From positions 1-40,594 of the forward strand of contig NZ_CAKKLJ010000012.1 of assembly GCF_918698005.1 (NCBI RefSeq): DNA of 40,594 bases. The letters run 5' to 3'. The notes beneath the pieces are model-generated. The model was not told the origin of the DNA and did no database searches. It was given only the letters and a program-made list of their open reading frames with translations. Positions 17,468 through 25,593 of this stretch are shown here, piece after piece; position 1 is the stretch's first letter; the number at the start of each line of letters is the position of its first letter. The translations under genes were made by a program, and so were the position numbers. Source of the stretch: Microbacterium sp. Bi121 (lineage in GTDB: Bacteria; Actinomycetota; Actinomycetes; Actinomycetales; Microbacteriaceae).

Positions 17468-18657
17468 TCCCCCTCCTCGCCTGTCGATTCGGTCCCTGAG
17501 CTTGTCGAAGGGTCGCGCTCGTCGCTGATCGTACCCGCATGGATGCGGACGACGTGCCGGTGCAGCGGCTCGGGGATGTCCTCTTCGACCGCAGCGGTGA
17601 CGATGACCTGCTCGTACCCGACCGTCAGGGCAGACAGTCGCTGCCTCCGATCGGCGTCGAGCTCGGCGAACACGTCGTCGAGGATGAGCACGGGGTCGCC
17701 GGCGGGGGACTCTGCGCGCAGCAGCTCGGCGGATGCGAGCCGGAGTGCGAGGGCGACCGACCACGACTCGCCGTGGGATGCGTAGCCCTTGACCGGCAGG
17801 TCGCGGACCCGCAGCAGCAGGTCGTCGCGATGCGGCCCGACGAGAGTGAGTCCTCGGTCGAGCTCCTGAGTTCGCTTGGCCAGCAGGGCAGCGCGGAACT
17901 GGTCGGCCAGCGCGCCGCGAGAATCGGATGCTTCGACCTCGCCCTCTTCCGGATCGCCGCCGCGCACCGACAGCGCCCACTCGAGCTCCGGCTTGTGGTC
18001 GGCGCCGGCGATCGCCGTGTACGCATCGGCGAGAGGCTGCTGCAGATCGGATGCCAGGCGCAAGCGCGCCTCGATGATCTCGGATCCCAGAGCGACCAGC
18101 TTGTCGTCCCAGACATCCAGGGTCGCGAGCGCCTCACCACGGACGCCGCGCGCCCTGGCCGACTTCAGCAGCGCGGTGCGCTGCTTCAGCACGCGGTCGT
18201 AGTCGGCGAGCACCCCTGCCATGCGCGGGGTGCGCTGAATCAGCAGCTGATCTGCGAACCTTCTGCGCGAGGACGGGTCTCCGCGCACGATCTGAAGATC
18301 CTCCGGTGCGAAGAGCACCACGTGCGCATACCGAGGGAGTTCGCTCGTCTTGGAGGGCGAGCCGTTGATGCGCGCCTTGTTCGAACCCTGGCGATTGATC
18401 TGCACCTCGGTGAGCACGCGCCGCTCCCCGACGGAGAGGCGAGCGCGGATCACCGCGAAGTCCTGGCCGTCTCGGACCATCGGAGCATCCGCCGAGACCC
18501 GGTGCGATCCGAGCGTCGCCAGGAAGACAACGGCCTCTGCGAGATTCGTCTTGCCCTGGCCGTTGCGGCCGACGAGGACGTTCGGCCCTGGCAGAAGGCT
18601 CAGATCAGCGGTCGCGTAGTTGCGGAAGTCGACCAGGTTCAGGTGCTCCACAATCAC
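17464..18657 (-). CDS. recF: RecF, DNA repair SMC-like ATPase
   Basis: 397 residues. Walker A is GRNGQGKTN (30-38); the ABC signature and Walker B (ILDDVFAELDADR) are near 300-345. RecF binds DNA at gaps and acts with RecO and RecR to load RecA. The last about 20 residues contain DPSTSSGTEST, encoded by a short dispersed repeat (17491-17514) that has been absorbed into the frame; this tail is not part of the RecF fold. The start is GTG at 18657 with TAGGCT ending 6 nt before it, so recF has its own leaderless promoter after the repeat-filled gap behind dnaN. Confidence 0.95.
   Translation of the reverse strand: MIVEHLNLVDFRNYATADLSLLPGPNVLVGRNGQGKTNLAEAVVFLATLGSHRVSADAPMVRDGQDFAVIRARLSVGERRVLTEVQINRQGSNKARINGSPSKTSELPRYAHVVLFAPEDLQIVRGDPSSRRRFADQLLIQRTPRMAGVLADYDRVLKQRTALLKSARARGVRGEALATLDVWDDKLVALGSEIIEARLRLASDLQQPLADAYTAIAGADHKPELEWALSVRGGDPEEGEVEASDSRGALADQFRAALLAKRTQELDRGLTLVGPHRDDLLLRVRDLPVKGYASHGESWSVALALRLASAELLRAESPAGDPVLILDDVFAELDADRRQRLSALTVGYEQVIVTAAVEEDIPEPLHRHVVRIHAGTISDERDPSTSSGTESTGEEGE
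17491..17514. repeat. short dispersed repeat inside the recF 3' end
   Basis: On the minus strand the core CCCTTCGACAAGCTCAGGG encodes DPSTSSGT. This word is familiar as a high-copy short repeat in actinobacterial genomes, from memory. A related palindrome is inside the methyltransferase gene at 33924-33955. Confidence 0.6.
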
Positions 18658-18663
18658 GGGTTC

Positions 18664-18669
18664 AGCCTA
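18664..18669 (-). promoter_or_regulatory. -10 box for leaderless recF
   Basis: TAGGCT on the minus strand, 6 nt from the GTG at 18657. Confidence 0.5.
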
Positions 18670-18743
18670 CTTCGGGGGTGTGACACCGGGTTCGCAGCGG
18701 CACGGATGCCTCGGGTGACGGACCTCACGAGTGGGTTCGCTAC

Positions 18744-18835
18744 GCGATGGATGCCTTCGTCGGGACATGCCCTCGCTCGGCCTTCGGCCGGGCTCCCGCC
18801 AGACCCGGTGCCAGCCCGTCGGAGGCATCCATCGC
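18744..18835. repeat. inverted repeat in the dnaN-recF gap
   Basis: Perfect 13-bp arms, GCGATGGATGCCT at 18744-18756 and AGGCATCCATCGC at 18823-18835, are separated by 66 bp that contain a second small palindrome (GGCC-TTC-GGCC near 18780-18791). The 232-bp gap 18658-18889 has no gene; this structure fills it. It may end dnaN transcripts or be a mobile palindromic element. Confidence 0.55.
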
Positions 18836-18889
18836 TTCGCTCGGAACGCTGACTGGCCGGCTGATGAAGGAACGGTCGAGGAAGAAGGA

Positions 18890-20032
18890 TCAGCGCAGCA
18901 GGAGGTTCGGCTGGAGCAGGTACTTGAACGAGTCCGAGCCGGCCTGGTCGACAGAGGTCTGGCTCGTGATGAGAACCGGGCTGAGCTTGTTCGCGTTGTC
19001 GCTCGACGTGAACGTGACGCGGACGAACTCGCTCTTGACCGCACTCAGCGCCTCGGTGAGGTACTGGGGGTTCAGACCGAGAGTGACATCGGCGCCGCCA
19101 GAAAGATGAGCGTCGACCGACTCCGATGCGCGCGCCTGCTCGCTGCCCGAAGCATCCATCGTCACGCTGTCGGACGTGAATGTGAAGCGCAGCGGAGCGG
19201 CGCGGTCGAGCACCAGGGCGACGCGACGCACGGCCTCGATGAGGTCGGCGGTGTTCACGACCGCGTAGTGCTCGGTCTGCTCGGGGAACAGTCGGCGGAC
19301 CGGCGGGAAGTTGCCCTTGATCAGCAGCGACGTGACCGTCTTGTTGCCGGCGGTGAAGGCGATGATCTCGCGGTCGCCGCTGCCGGAGAAAGCGACCTGG
19401 ATCGTGCCGGCGTGACCGAAGGTCTTGCCGACCTCGGTGAGCGTGCGGGCAGGGACCAGAGCGGTCTGCTCGGCGGCTTCGCCATCCCACGGGACGTCGC
19501 GAAGCGAAACGCGGTAGCGGTCGGTGGCGACGAGGCTCAGGTTGTGACCTGCGACCTCGAGCTGGACTCCGGTCAGCACGGGGGTGACGTCGTCACGGGA
19601 TGCCGCGAACCCGACCTGCGCGATCGCGGTGCCGAAATCGTCAGCCGGGACGACGCCGGAAGATCCAGACACCTCGGGGATCGACGGATATTCCTCGACG
19701 GGCATCGCAGCCAGCGTGAATCGAGCCGAACCGCAGGTGACCGCGATGCCGCCGTCCTCCTCGACGGCGATCTCGATCGGGGCGTTGGGCAGACGGCTGG
19801 CGATGTCGGAGAGCAGACGTCCGTGGACGAGGATCGTGCCGGGGGTGTCCACCGTGGCGTCGATGGTCGTGCGAGCCGACGCCTCGTAGTCGAACGCCGA
19901 GAGGGTCAGACCCTCGTCACCCGCCTCGATGAGCACACCTGCCAGGATCGGCTGCGGATTGCGCTGCGGGAGCAGCTTGACGACGAACGACACTGCTTCG
20001 CTGAAGACATCGCGGTTGACCTGGAACCTCAC
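18890..20032 (-). CDS. dnaN: DNA polymerase III beta subunit (sliding clamp)
   Basis: 380 residues, normal length for the clamp. Three topologically similar domains can be followed, from MRFQVNRDVFSEAVSFVVKLLP through TLSAFDYEASART to VTFTSSDNANKLSPVLI; the C-terminus ends KYLLQPNLLLR. The dimeric ring tethers DNA polymerase III and many repair enzymes to DNA. The start is GTG at 20030-20032 with GGGAGAG ahead. oriC lies directly upstream. The recF gene follows after a 232-bp gap with repeats; gnd, which stands there in several relatives, is absent. Confidence 0.97.
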   Translation of the reverse strand: MRFQVNRDVFSEAVSFVVKLLPQRNPQPILAGVLIEAGDEGLTLSAFDYEASARTTIDATVDTPGTILVHGRLLSDIASRLPNAPIEIAVEEDGGIAVTCGSARFTLAAMPVEEYPSIPEVSGSSGVVPADDFGTAIAQVGFAASRDDVTPVLTGVQLEVAGHNLSLVATDRYRVSLRDVPWDGEAAEQTALVPARTLTEVGKTFGHAGTIQVAFSGSGDREIIAFTAGNKTVTSLLIKGNFPPVRRLFPEQTEHYAVVNTADLIEAVRRVALVLDRAAPLRFTFTSDSVTMDASGSEQARASESVDAHLSGGADVTLGLNPQYLTEALSAVKSEFVRVTFTSSDNANKLSPVLITSQTSVDQAGSDSFKYLLQPNLLLR

Positions 20033-20456
20033 GGGCTCTCCCTCGTCGTGAATTACATGACCTGAGAGGCGTGACCCACCTCAGGGGTTCCCATCGTATC
20101 CCCAGAGCGCAGATGCGCCATACGCCGGACTTCCCACATCTTCGAGGTGATCGGATGCCGGCTCTAGAGGATTAACTTCTTAACAGTGTTAACATCTGTG
20201 GATACTGTGGATAACTCGGTGGATAGCAACGCTCCGTAGGGAACTACACGTTTGTGAGATGTGGAATTCGTGAGGAATCCGGGCGAAAACAGGTGGTCAG
20301 TCGCATCCGCTCGTTGACGAGTTATCCACAGTATGCCGCGATCCGCACACATTCGTCCCGAGCGCGGACCGTATTCATCCACAAGTTATCCACATGTGCA
20401 AAGCGGCATTTAAAGGGATGCCGGCGGCTGCTGTCAAGACTTCCGAGGGGACGTTT
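20033..20456. other. oriC: chromosomal replication origin oriC (dnaA-dnaN intergenic)
   Basis: The 424-bp gap between dnaA and dnaN has perfect DnaA boxes: TGTGGATAA at 20206-20214, TTATCCACA at 20322-20330 and TTATCCACA at 20386-20394. Near matches are TGTGGATAC at 20197-20205 (touching the first box), TCATCCACA at 20375-20383 and TGTGGAATT near 20260. The AT-rich stretch at 20168-20196, with ATTAAC, TTAACA and GTTAAC words, is the best unwinding-element candidate and lies beside the first box pair. No coding sequence is present. Confidence 0.9.
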
Positions 20457-21848
20457 TCAGCGTCGACCGAGCTGCGTGGTGATCTCGGTCACCTGGTTGT
20501 AGATGGAGCGGCGCTCCTTCATGAGGTCGCTGATCTTCTTGTATGCGTACATCACCGTCGTGTGGTCGCGGTTGCCGAAGAGCTGCCCGATCTTGGGCAG
20601 TGACAGGTTCGTGCGCTCCCGGCACAGGTACATCGCGATCTGCCGAGCCGTCGCGATCTGCTGCGAGCGGCTCGAGCCGTACAGATCGTCGACGGTGAGC
20701 TTGAAGTACTGAGCGGTCGCCGAGATGATGTCGGTCGGCGAGATGATGTTGTCCTCCGCCGTGTCGACGATGTCGCGCAGAACGGTCTGGGCGAGAGAGA
20801 TGTCGAGCGGCGAGCGGTTCAGGCTCGCGAAGGCCGAGACGCGGATCAGGGCGCCCTCGAGTTCACGGATGTTCGACGAGACGATCGTGGCGATGTATTC
20901 CAGGACGTCATCGGGGATGTGCAGCGCCTCGCTCTGCGCCTTCTTGCGGAGGATCGCGATACGGGTCTCGAGGTCGGGAGCCTGCACATCGGTGATGAGA
21001 CCCCATTCGAACCGGCTCCGCATCCGGTCCTCGAAACCGGTGAGGTGCTTCGGCGCGACATCACTGGTGATCACGATCTGCTTGTTGTGATCGTGCAGCG
21101 TGTTGAAGGTGTGGAAGAACGTCTCCTGCGTCTCGGCGCGACCCTGCAGGAACTGGATGTCGTCGATGAGAAGGATGTCGACGTCGCGGTATCGAGCCTG
21201 GAAAGCCGAGCCGCGGTTGTTCGCGATCGAGTTGATGAAGTCGTTCGTGAACTCCTCACTCGAGACGTACCGCACCTTCACTCCTGTGTAGAGCGATTGC
21301 GCATAGTCGCCGATCGCGTGGAGGAGATGGGTCTTGCCGAGCCCCGAGTCGCCGTAGATGAACAGCGGGTTGTACGCCTTGGCCGGCGCTTCGGCGACGG
21401 CGACCGCAGCGGCGTGCGCGAAACGGTTGGACTGACCGATGACGAAGTTGTCGAAGGTGTACTTCGGGTTGAGGCGCGATTCATGGCGCATCGGTGTCGG
21501 CTGTTCGATGGTGAGATCGGTGCGCGGTGCCTCGGGGCGGCCGAAGTCGGCGACCGCGATCGGCGCGGTCGGCTGCTCGGCGAGCTCGTGGTTCACGACG
21601 ACGCGGAAGGACGTGACCTCCTGGCCGAGGTGCGCCAGACCTTCCATCAGCGGCACGCGCAGACGCTTGTTGATCTGCGCCGCGGTCAGGTCATTGGGGA
21701 CGTCGAGGTAGAGGGTGCCGCTCATGACACCGGCGGGTACGGCCAGGCTCAGGAAACCCTGAAGCTGCGGAGTGACACGATCGTCATGATCGAGCAGCTC
21801 CAGCACCTGTGCCCAGATTGGAACGTCGGGCTGGGCAGGTGAGGACAT
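20457..21848 (-). CDS. dnaA: chromosomal replication initiator protein DnaA
   Basis: 463 residues. Domain I (1-90) is the interaction domain; domain II is a short linker (91-125). Domain III, the AAA+ ATPase, has Walker A GDSGLGKTH (166-174), Walker B LLIDDIQFL and the arginine-finger region GFEDRMRSRFEWGL. Domain IV ends with the DNA-binding signature CRERTNLSLPKIGQLFGNRDHTTVMYA. It binds DnaA boxes at oriC and opens DNA. The ATG at 21848 (MSSPAQP) was chosen because the long upstream open frame crosses DnaA boxes and has no similarity. Boxes upstream imply autoregulation. Confidence 0.98.
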   Translation of the reverse strand: MSSPAQPDVPIWAQVLELLDHDDRVTPQLQGFLSLAVPAGVMSGTLYLDVPNDLTAAQINKRLRVPLMEGLAHLGQEVTSFRVVVNHELAEQPTAPIAVADFGRPEAPRTDLTIEQPTPMRHESRLNPKYTFDNFVIGQSNRFAHAAAVAVAEAPAKAYNPLFIYGDSGLGKTHLLHAIGDYAQSLYTGVKVRYVSSEEFTNDFINSIANNRGSAFQARYRDVDILLIDDIQFLQGRAETQETFFHTFNTLHDHNKQIVITSDVAPKHLTGFEDRMRSRFEWGLITDVQAPDLETRIAILRKKAQSEALHIPDDVLEYIATIVSSNIRELEGALIRVSAFASLNRSPLDISLAQTVLRDIVDTAEDNIISPTDIISATAQYFKLTVDDLYGSSRSQQIATARQIAMYLCRERTNLSLPKIGQLFGNRDHTTVMYAYKKISDLMKERRSIYNQVTEITTQLGRR

Positions 21849-22171
21849 GGTGCTCCGGGCAGTGGCTCGCGTCGGGGTGGGCGAATCGGCCCGGCTCCCC
21901 TGTGGATAACTTCGGATGCCACGGTAGTCATCGAAGCTGTGCAGGGCAACCTGCCTGTGGAAAACCGGGGGCGTGTCCTGCGTGTCACGAAAGTCGCAGT
22001 TGTGGATAATTGGTGTGCGAAGTGGCTCGTGCGCCAGGCGCCCAGCGCGGGGAATTTGCTCTCTGCGCCGCCAAGACGTACCCTTAATCGGTTGACTTAT
22101 GCCCGGATCTGGGCAGTTCCCCAATGTCTCCGGTCGTACTCTCCCGGTGACGCCATTCCCGGAGTGATTCC
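21849..22171. promoter_or_regulatory. dnaA-rpmH intergenic region with DnaA boxes
   Basis: The 323-bp divergent region has perfect DnaA boxes TGTGGATAA at 21901-21909 and 22001-22009 and a near match TGTGGAAAA at 21955-21963. It must hold the dnaA promoter (leftward) and the rpmH promoter (rightward). TTGACT at 22092-22097 is a possible -35 for rpmH, but no clear -10 follows. The boxes probably serve dnaA autoregulation and may add to origin function. Confidence 0.7.
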
Positions 22172-22309
22172 ATGAGCAAGCGTACGTTCCAGCCCAACAA
22201 CCGTCGTCGCGCCAAGAAGCACGGCTTCCGCGCTCGCATGCGCACCCGCGCCGGCCGCAGCATCCTGTCGGCTCGTCGTGCGAAGGGCCGCACCGAGCTC
22301 TCGGCGTAA
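22172..22309 (+). CDS. rpmH: 50S ribosomal protein L34
   Basis: 45 residues: [20 protein letters not shown] then [20 protein letters not shown] and TELSA. This is the universal L34 pattern, very basic and of normal length for actinobacteria. It begins at ATG 22172 with GGAGTG about 8 nt upstream. It is the first gene of the conserved rpmH-rnpA-yidD-yidC-khpB-rsmG run, divergent from dnaA. Confidence 0.99.
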   Translation: MSKRTFQPNNRRRAKKHGFRARMRTRAGRSILSARRAKGRTELSA

Positions 22310-22329
22310 GCTCTGAGCCCGGAACCGCT

Positions 22330-22680
22330 GTGCTCGCCCGTCCGTTCCGGCTGACGCGAGGCACTGACTACAGGTCAGTCGTCCGTCGCGGTGTCCGGTG
22401 CGGGGGCGCCCGAGTCGTCACCTCCATGTTGACGACGGGGGAAGCGCGCGAACCCCGATTCGGGTTCATCATCAGCAAGCAGGTGGGTACCGCTGTGATC
22501 CGCAACACCGTGCGCCGTCGGCTCAAGGCCGTGTGCGCAGGCGCGATCGCCGGGCTCCCTGAGGGCACGGATGTCGTCATCCGTGCCCTTCCTGCGTCTG
22601 CGTCAGCGAGCTTCGCCGAACTCGAAGCCGACGTGACGCGGTGCCTGGCACGTCTGAATCGTGCGCAGGCCACATCATGA
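22330..22680 (+). CDS. rnpA: ribonuclease P protein component
   Basis: 116 residues from GTG 22330. RnpA binds the catalytic RNase P RNA and helps it cleave the 5' leader of pre-tRNAs. The family motif GFIISKQVGTAVIRNTVRRRLKAV (RNR region) is clear, with the aromatic N-terminal RPFRLTRGTDYRSVVRRG. It follows rpmH by 20 bp, and its stop overlaps yidD as ATGA at 22677-22680. Confidence 0.96.
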   Translation: MLARPFRLTRGTDYRSVVRRGVRCGGARVVTSMLTTGEAREPRFGFIISKQVGTAVIRNTVRRRLKAVCAGAIAGLPEGTDVVIRALPASASASFAELEADVTRCLARLNRAQATS

Positions 22681-23027
22681 GCGCGCTGCCTTCGTATGCG
22701 ATGGGCACGGGACATCTGCGTGCCCGCGACGTCGCGCGCAGCATCCCGCTCATCCCTCGCAATCTCGTGCTGGGATTTCTCACCGCCTATCGGGCTGTGA
22801 TCTCGCCGATCTACGGGGACGTCTGTGCGTACTACCCTTCGTGCTCGGCTTACGCTGTAGGAGCGGTGCAGCAGCACGGTGCGATCAAGGGAGCCGCGCT
22901 CTCTGCGTGGCGCATCCTGCGCTGCAACCCCTGGAGCAAAGGCGGCGTCGACGACGTCCGCCCACACGACCATTTCCGACACGACCTGACCGCACGAGGT
23001 TTCGTCGTACCTTCTCGAAAGGACTGA
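22677..23027 (+). CDS. yidD: membrane protein insertion efficiency factor YidD
   Basis: 116 residues. The YidD core is LVLGFLTAYRAVISPIYGDVCAYYPSCSAYAVGAVQQHGAIKG and AWRILRCNPWSKGGVDDV, with the conserved Cys residues and the CNP motif. The N-terminal 25 residues and the C-terminal tail are variable. YidD is a small amphipathic membrane-associated protein that aids YidC-dependent insertion. The ATG at 22677 overlaps the rnpA stop, which fixes the start; yidC begins 3 nt after its stop. Confidence 0.95.
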   Translation: MSALPSYAMGTGHLRARDVARSIPLIPRNLVLGFLTAYRAVISPIYGDVCAYYPSCSAYAVGAVQQHGAIKGAALSAWRILRCNPWSKGGVDDVRPHDHFRHDLTARGFVVPSRKD

Positions 23028-23030
23028 ACA

Positions 23031-24098
23031 GTGGGTCTTGACCTTCTGCTCGCCTCTGCGACACCCACGCCGACCGACACCGGTGGCGGCTTCGATCTGC
23101 TCGGCACCATCCTGTGGCCCCTGAAGTGGGCTGTTGAACTCATCCTGGTCGCCTGGCACTGGCTGTTCACCGCTGTGGGCCTGCCGGCGGCATCCGGAAT
23201 CACCTGGATCCTGTCGATCATCGGTCTTGTGATCGTGGTTCGCGCCTCAGTATTTCCCCTGTTCGTGCGGCAAATCAAGAGCCAGCGCAAGATGATGGAA
23301 ATCGCTCCTGAGATGAAGAAGATCCAGGAGAAGTACAAGGGCAAGAAGGATCAGCTCTCTCGCGAGGCGATGAGCCGCGAGACCATGGGCCTGTACAAGA
23401 AGCACGGCACGTCGCCGATGTCGAGCTGTCTGCCGCTGCTCGTGCAGATGCCGATCTTCTTCGCGCTTTTCAGCGTGCTCAACGACGTCAGCAAGCATGC
23501 CATCGCCGGCCTCGGTGGAGTCGGACTGCTCAGTCCCGAGCTCACCAAGGAGTTCTACGACGCCACGATCTTCGGAACTGTGTCGCTGCACGGCACGCTC
23601 GGTCAGGCTGTCGAGACGCAGAACACGATCGCCATCGTCCTGCTGGTGATTCTCGTCGTGCTGATGATCGGCTCGCAGTTCTTCACCCAGCTGCAGATCA
23701 TCTCGAAGAACCTGTCGCCCGAGGCCAAGACCGGCCAGGCGTACCAGATGCAGAAGATCATGCTCTACGTGCTGCCGCTGGGCTTCATCTTCTCGGGTGT
23801 CTTCTTCCCGCTCGGTGTCGTCGTCTACTGGTTCATCTCGAACCTGTGGACCATGGCCCAGCAGTTCCTCGTCATCCGCGAGATGCCCACGCCCGGCTCC
23901 GAGGCCGCGAAGGCTCGCGAGGAGAGGCTTGCTCGAAAGGGCAAGGCGATCGACTCGTCGGGCAAGGTCGTTCCGATGGCGGCTTACGAAGCGGAGCAGA
24001 AGCGGATGCTGGAAGAAGTAGAGAAGGCCAAGCAGGAGGCTCCCAAGCGTCAGCAGCCGGTGAGCAAGAAGCGCGCCAAGAAGAAGGGGTCGAACTGA
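23031..24098 (+). CDS. yidC: membrane protein insertase YidC
   Basis: 355 residues from GTG 23031, with AAAGGA about 10 nt upstream. Actinobacterial YidC layout: a first membrane segment near 20-75, a basic cytoplasmic hairpin (RQIKSQRKMMEIAPEMKKIQEKYKGKKDQL) at about 80-115, membrane segments near 125-150, 200-225 and 245-280, then a Lys-rich coiled tail ending KKRAKKKGSN that can contact ribosomes. The family inserts and folds membrane proteins alone or with SecYEG. It overlaps the next gene by one base (TGATG). Confidence 0.96.
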   Translation: MGLDLLLASATPTPTDTGGGFDLLGTILWPLKWAVELILVAWHWLFTAVGLPAASGITWILSIIGLVIVVRASVFPLFVRQIKSQRKMMEIAPEMKKIQEKYKGKKDQLSREAMSRETMGLYKKHGTSPMSSCLPLLVQMPIFFALFSVLNDVSKHAIAGLGGVGLLSPELTKEFYDATIFGTVSLHGTLGQAVETQNTIAIVLLVILVVLMIGSQFFTQLQIISKNLSPEAKTGQAYQMQKIMLYVLPLGFIFSGVFFPLGVVVYWFISNLWTMAQQFLVIREMPTPGSEAAKAREERLARKGKAIDSSGKVVPMAAYEAEQKRMLEEVEKAKQEAPKRQQPVSKKRAKKKGSN

Positions 24099-24592
24099 TG
24101 GCCGTGGACAACGTCGCAGAGCGCTCTGAACCTTCCGTGGAGCAGCTCGAGCTCGAGGGTGACGTCGCCGCCGACTTCATCGAGGGACTGCTCGACATCG
24201 CCGACATCGACGGTGACCTGAACCTCGACGTCCGTCAGGGACGTGCGTACGTCTCGGTCGAGTCCGAGGATTCCAGTCTTTCCGTGCTTGCGGATCCGGA
24301 CACCGTGCAGGCGCTGCAGGAGATCACCCGTCTGGCCGTGCAGAGCAAGACCGGTTCGTTCTCACGTCTGATCCTCGACATCGGGGGATCACGCGACGCT
24401 CGCCGTCGTCAGCTGGAGAAGCTGGTGGATGCCGCGGTCGTGAAACTGGACGAGGGAGCATCGCAGGCTTCACTTCCTTCCATGTCGAGCTACGAGCGCA
24501 AGCTGGTGCACGACATCGTGGCTGACCGCGAACTCGTTTCCGAGTCGTACGGCGAGGGCGCAGACCGTCACACGGTCATCCGCCGGCGCTGA
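24098..24592 (+). CDS. khpB: Jag/KhpB RNA-binding protein (KH and R3H domains)
   Basis: 164 residues from ATG 24098. An acidic N-terminus (1-40) is followed by a KH-like region (DLNLDVRQGRAYVSVES, VQALQEITRLAVQ) and a C-terminal R3H domain with SSYERKLVHDIVADRELVSESYGEG. It lacks the Jag-N domain of firmicute proteins, as usual in actinobacteria. KhpB family members bind RNA, often with KhpA, and link to cell division and envelope control. It is in the yidC-khpB-rsmG order. A parS site begins one base after its stop. Confidence 0.93.
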   Translation: MAVDNVAERSEPSVEQLELEGDVAADFIEGLLDIADIDGDLNLDVRQGRAYVSVESEDSSLSVLADPDTVQALQEITRLAVQSKTGSFSRLILDIGGSRDARRRQLEKLVDAAVVKLDEGASQASLPSMSSYERKLVHDIVADRELVSESYGEGADRHTVIRRR

Positions 24593-24608
24593 TGTTTCAC
24601 GTGAAACG
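24593..24608. promoter_or_regulatory. parS: parS site 1
   Basis: TGTTTCACGTGAAACG matches the ParB-binding palindrome TGTTTCACGTGAAACA at 15 of 16 positions. It lies directly after the khpB stop codon and before rsmG. Confidence 0.93.
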
Positions 24609-24625
24609 TTGCTGAGGTCGCTGGG

Positions 24626-25249
24626 ATGACTGTTGAGACCGAACCCGATGCCGCGGCCGCGCTGTTCGGTGACCGCATCGACCTGGCCAGGGCGTTCACG
24701 GCGAACCTCGCTGCGCAGGGAGAAGAGCGAGGATTGATCGGCCCGCTCGAGCTGCCCCGCCTGTGGACGAGGCATGTTCTGAACAGCGCCATCGCTGCCC
24801 CGCTGTTCCATGGGTCCGCGGCGGACATCGGATCCGGCGCGGGACTTCCCGGTGTCGTGCTCGCTATCGCACGCCCCGATGTCACCTGGGCTCTGATCGA
24901 GCCGATGGAGCGACGCGTCACCTGGCTCACGGAGCAGGTAGACGAGCTTGGACTCTCCAACGTCACCGTGATTCGGGCCCGAGCCGAAGAGGTCGTGCCG
25001 AAGCAGTTCGACGTCGTCACCGCCCGCGCGGTCAGCGCGTTGCGGACTCTTTTGCCCTGGACCGCGCCGCTCGTACGCGACGGGGGAGAGCTCGTGTTGC
25101 TCAAGGGGCAGAATGCTTCCGCCGAGATCGAAGCTGCGGCCAAGCAACTCAAGAAGTACCGGCTGAGCGATGTGCGGGTGGATGTGCTCGGCGAGGGCGT
25201 CCTAGCCGAGACGACGCGCGTTGTGCGCGCCAAGGTTCGCGTCGTCTGA
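24626..25249 (+). CDS. rsmG: 16S rRNA (guanine527-N7)-methyltransferase
   Basis: 207 residues from ATG 24626. The SAM-binding site is ADIGSGAGLPGVVLAI, followed by LIEPMERRVTWL, and the RsmG signature continues with ARAVSALRTLLPWTAPL and LLKGQNASAEIE. The enzyme methylates G527 of 16S rRNA; loss in other bacteria gives low-level streptomycin resistance. It sits between khpB and parA as in most actinobacteria, flanked by parS sites 1 and 2. Confidence 0.96.
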   Translation: MTVETEPDAAAALFGDRIDLARAFTANLAAQGEERGLIGPLELPRLWTRHVLNSAIAAPLFHGSAADIGSGAGLPGVVLAIARPDVTWALIEPMERRVTWLTEQVDELGLSNVTVIRARAEEVVPKQFDVVTARAVSALRTLLPWTAPLVRDGGELVLLKGQNASAEIEAAAKQLKKYRLSDVRVDVLGEGVLAETTRVVRAKVRVV

Positions 25250-25268
25250 CCGTCTCCGCAGGCAGTGA

Positions 25269-25284
25269 TGTTTCACGTGAAACA
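25269..25284. promoter_or_regulatory. parS: parS site 2
   Basis: Perfect TGTTTCACGTGAAACA, 19 bp after rsmG. Confidence 0.97.
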
Positions 25285-25313
25285 TCGACTCGGGAGTGCG
25301 TGGGTGCGATCGC

Positions 25314-25479
25314 GGTTCGTTGACCGAGCGGAGCGAGACGAAACGGGCTGAGCGAGGAGCTCCTCGGCGATGGGTCGAAGCCCTCCTGCAGACAAGCCGC
25401 ACCGGGCTGCGGCTTCGACTCGTTTCGCTCGCTCGCCCCGTTTCGTCTTCGCCGTCTGCGACGGCTTCGCTCAACGACC
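25314..25479. repeat. palindromic repeat element between parS2 and parS3
   Basis: The 344-bp gap 25250-25593 has no gene. Its middle holds a long imperfect palindrome: the left arm 25314-25347 (GTTGACCGAGCGGAGCGAG, then ACGAAACGGG) and the right arm at about 25436-25479, read inverted as GGTCGTTGAGCGAAG, a small stem, then ACGAAACGGGG. A second inverted pair (GTCGAAGCC / GGCTTCGAC) lies inside. The part at 25411-25479, inverted, matches the element at 39629-39699. Confidence 0.7.
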
Positions 25480-25498
25480 ATGGGATGCCCGGTGGAAA

Positions 25499-25514
25499 TG
25501 TTTCACGTGAAACA
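25499..25514. promoter_or_regulatory. parS: parS site 3
   Basis: Perfect TGTTTCACGTGAAACA, 80 bp before the parA start codon and 49 bp upstream of its -10 box. Confidence 0.97.
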
Positions 25515-25562
25515 TCGTGCGGCTCTCACGCCCGCGAGTAACCGAGCACTGAGGGAGCCAAG

Positions 25563-25568
25563 TAGAGT
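25563..25568 (+). promoter_or_regulatory. -10 box of the parA-parB operon
   Basis: TAGAGT between parS sites 3 and 4. It gives a start near 25575 and a short leader with the ribosome site GAGAGGAG. ParB spreading from the flanking sites could affect it. Confidence 0.5.
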
Positions 25569-25593
25569 GGAACGCGGCCATCGAGAGGAGTGG

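Noticed and set aside
25314..25479. Possible CRISPR-like or tandem repeat array
   Set aside because: It is a single imperfect palindrome, without regular spacers or repeat units.
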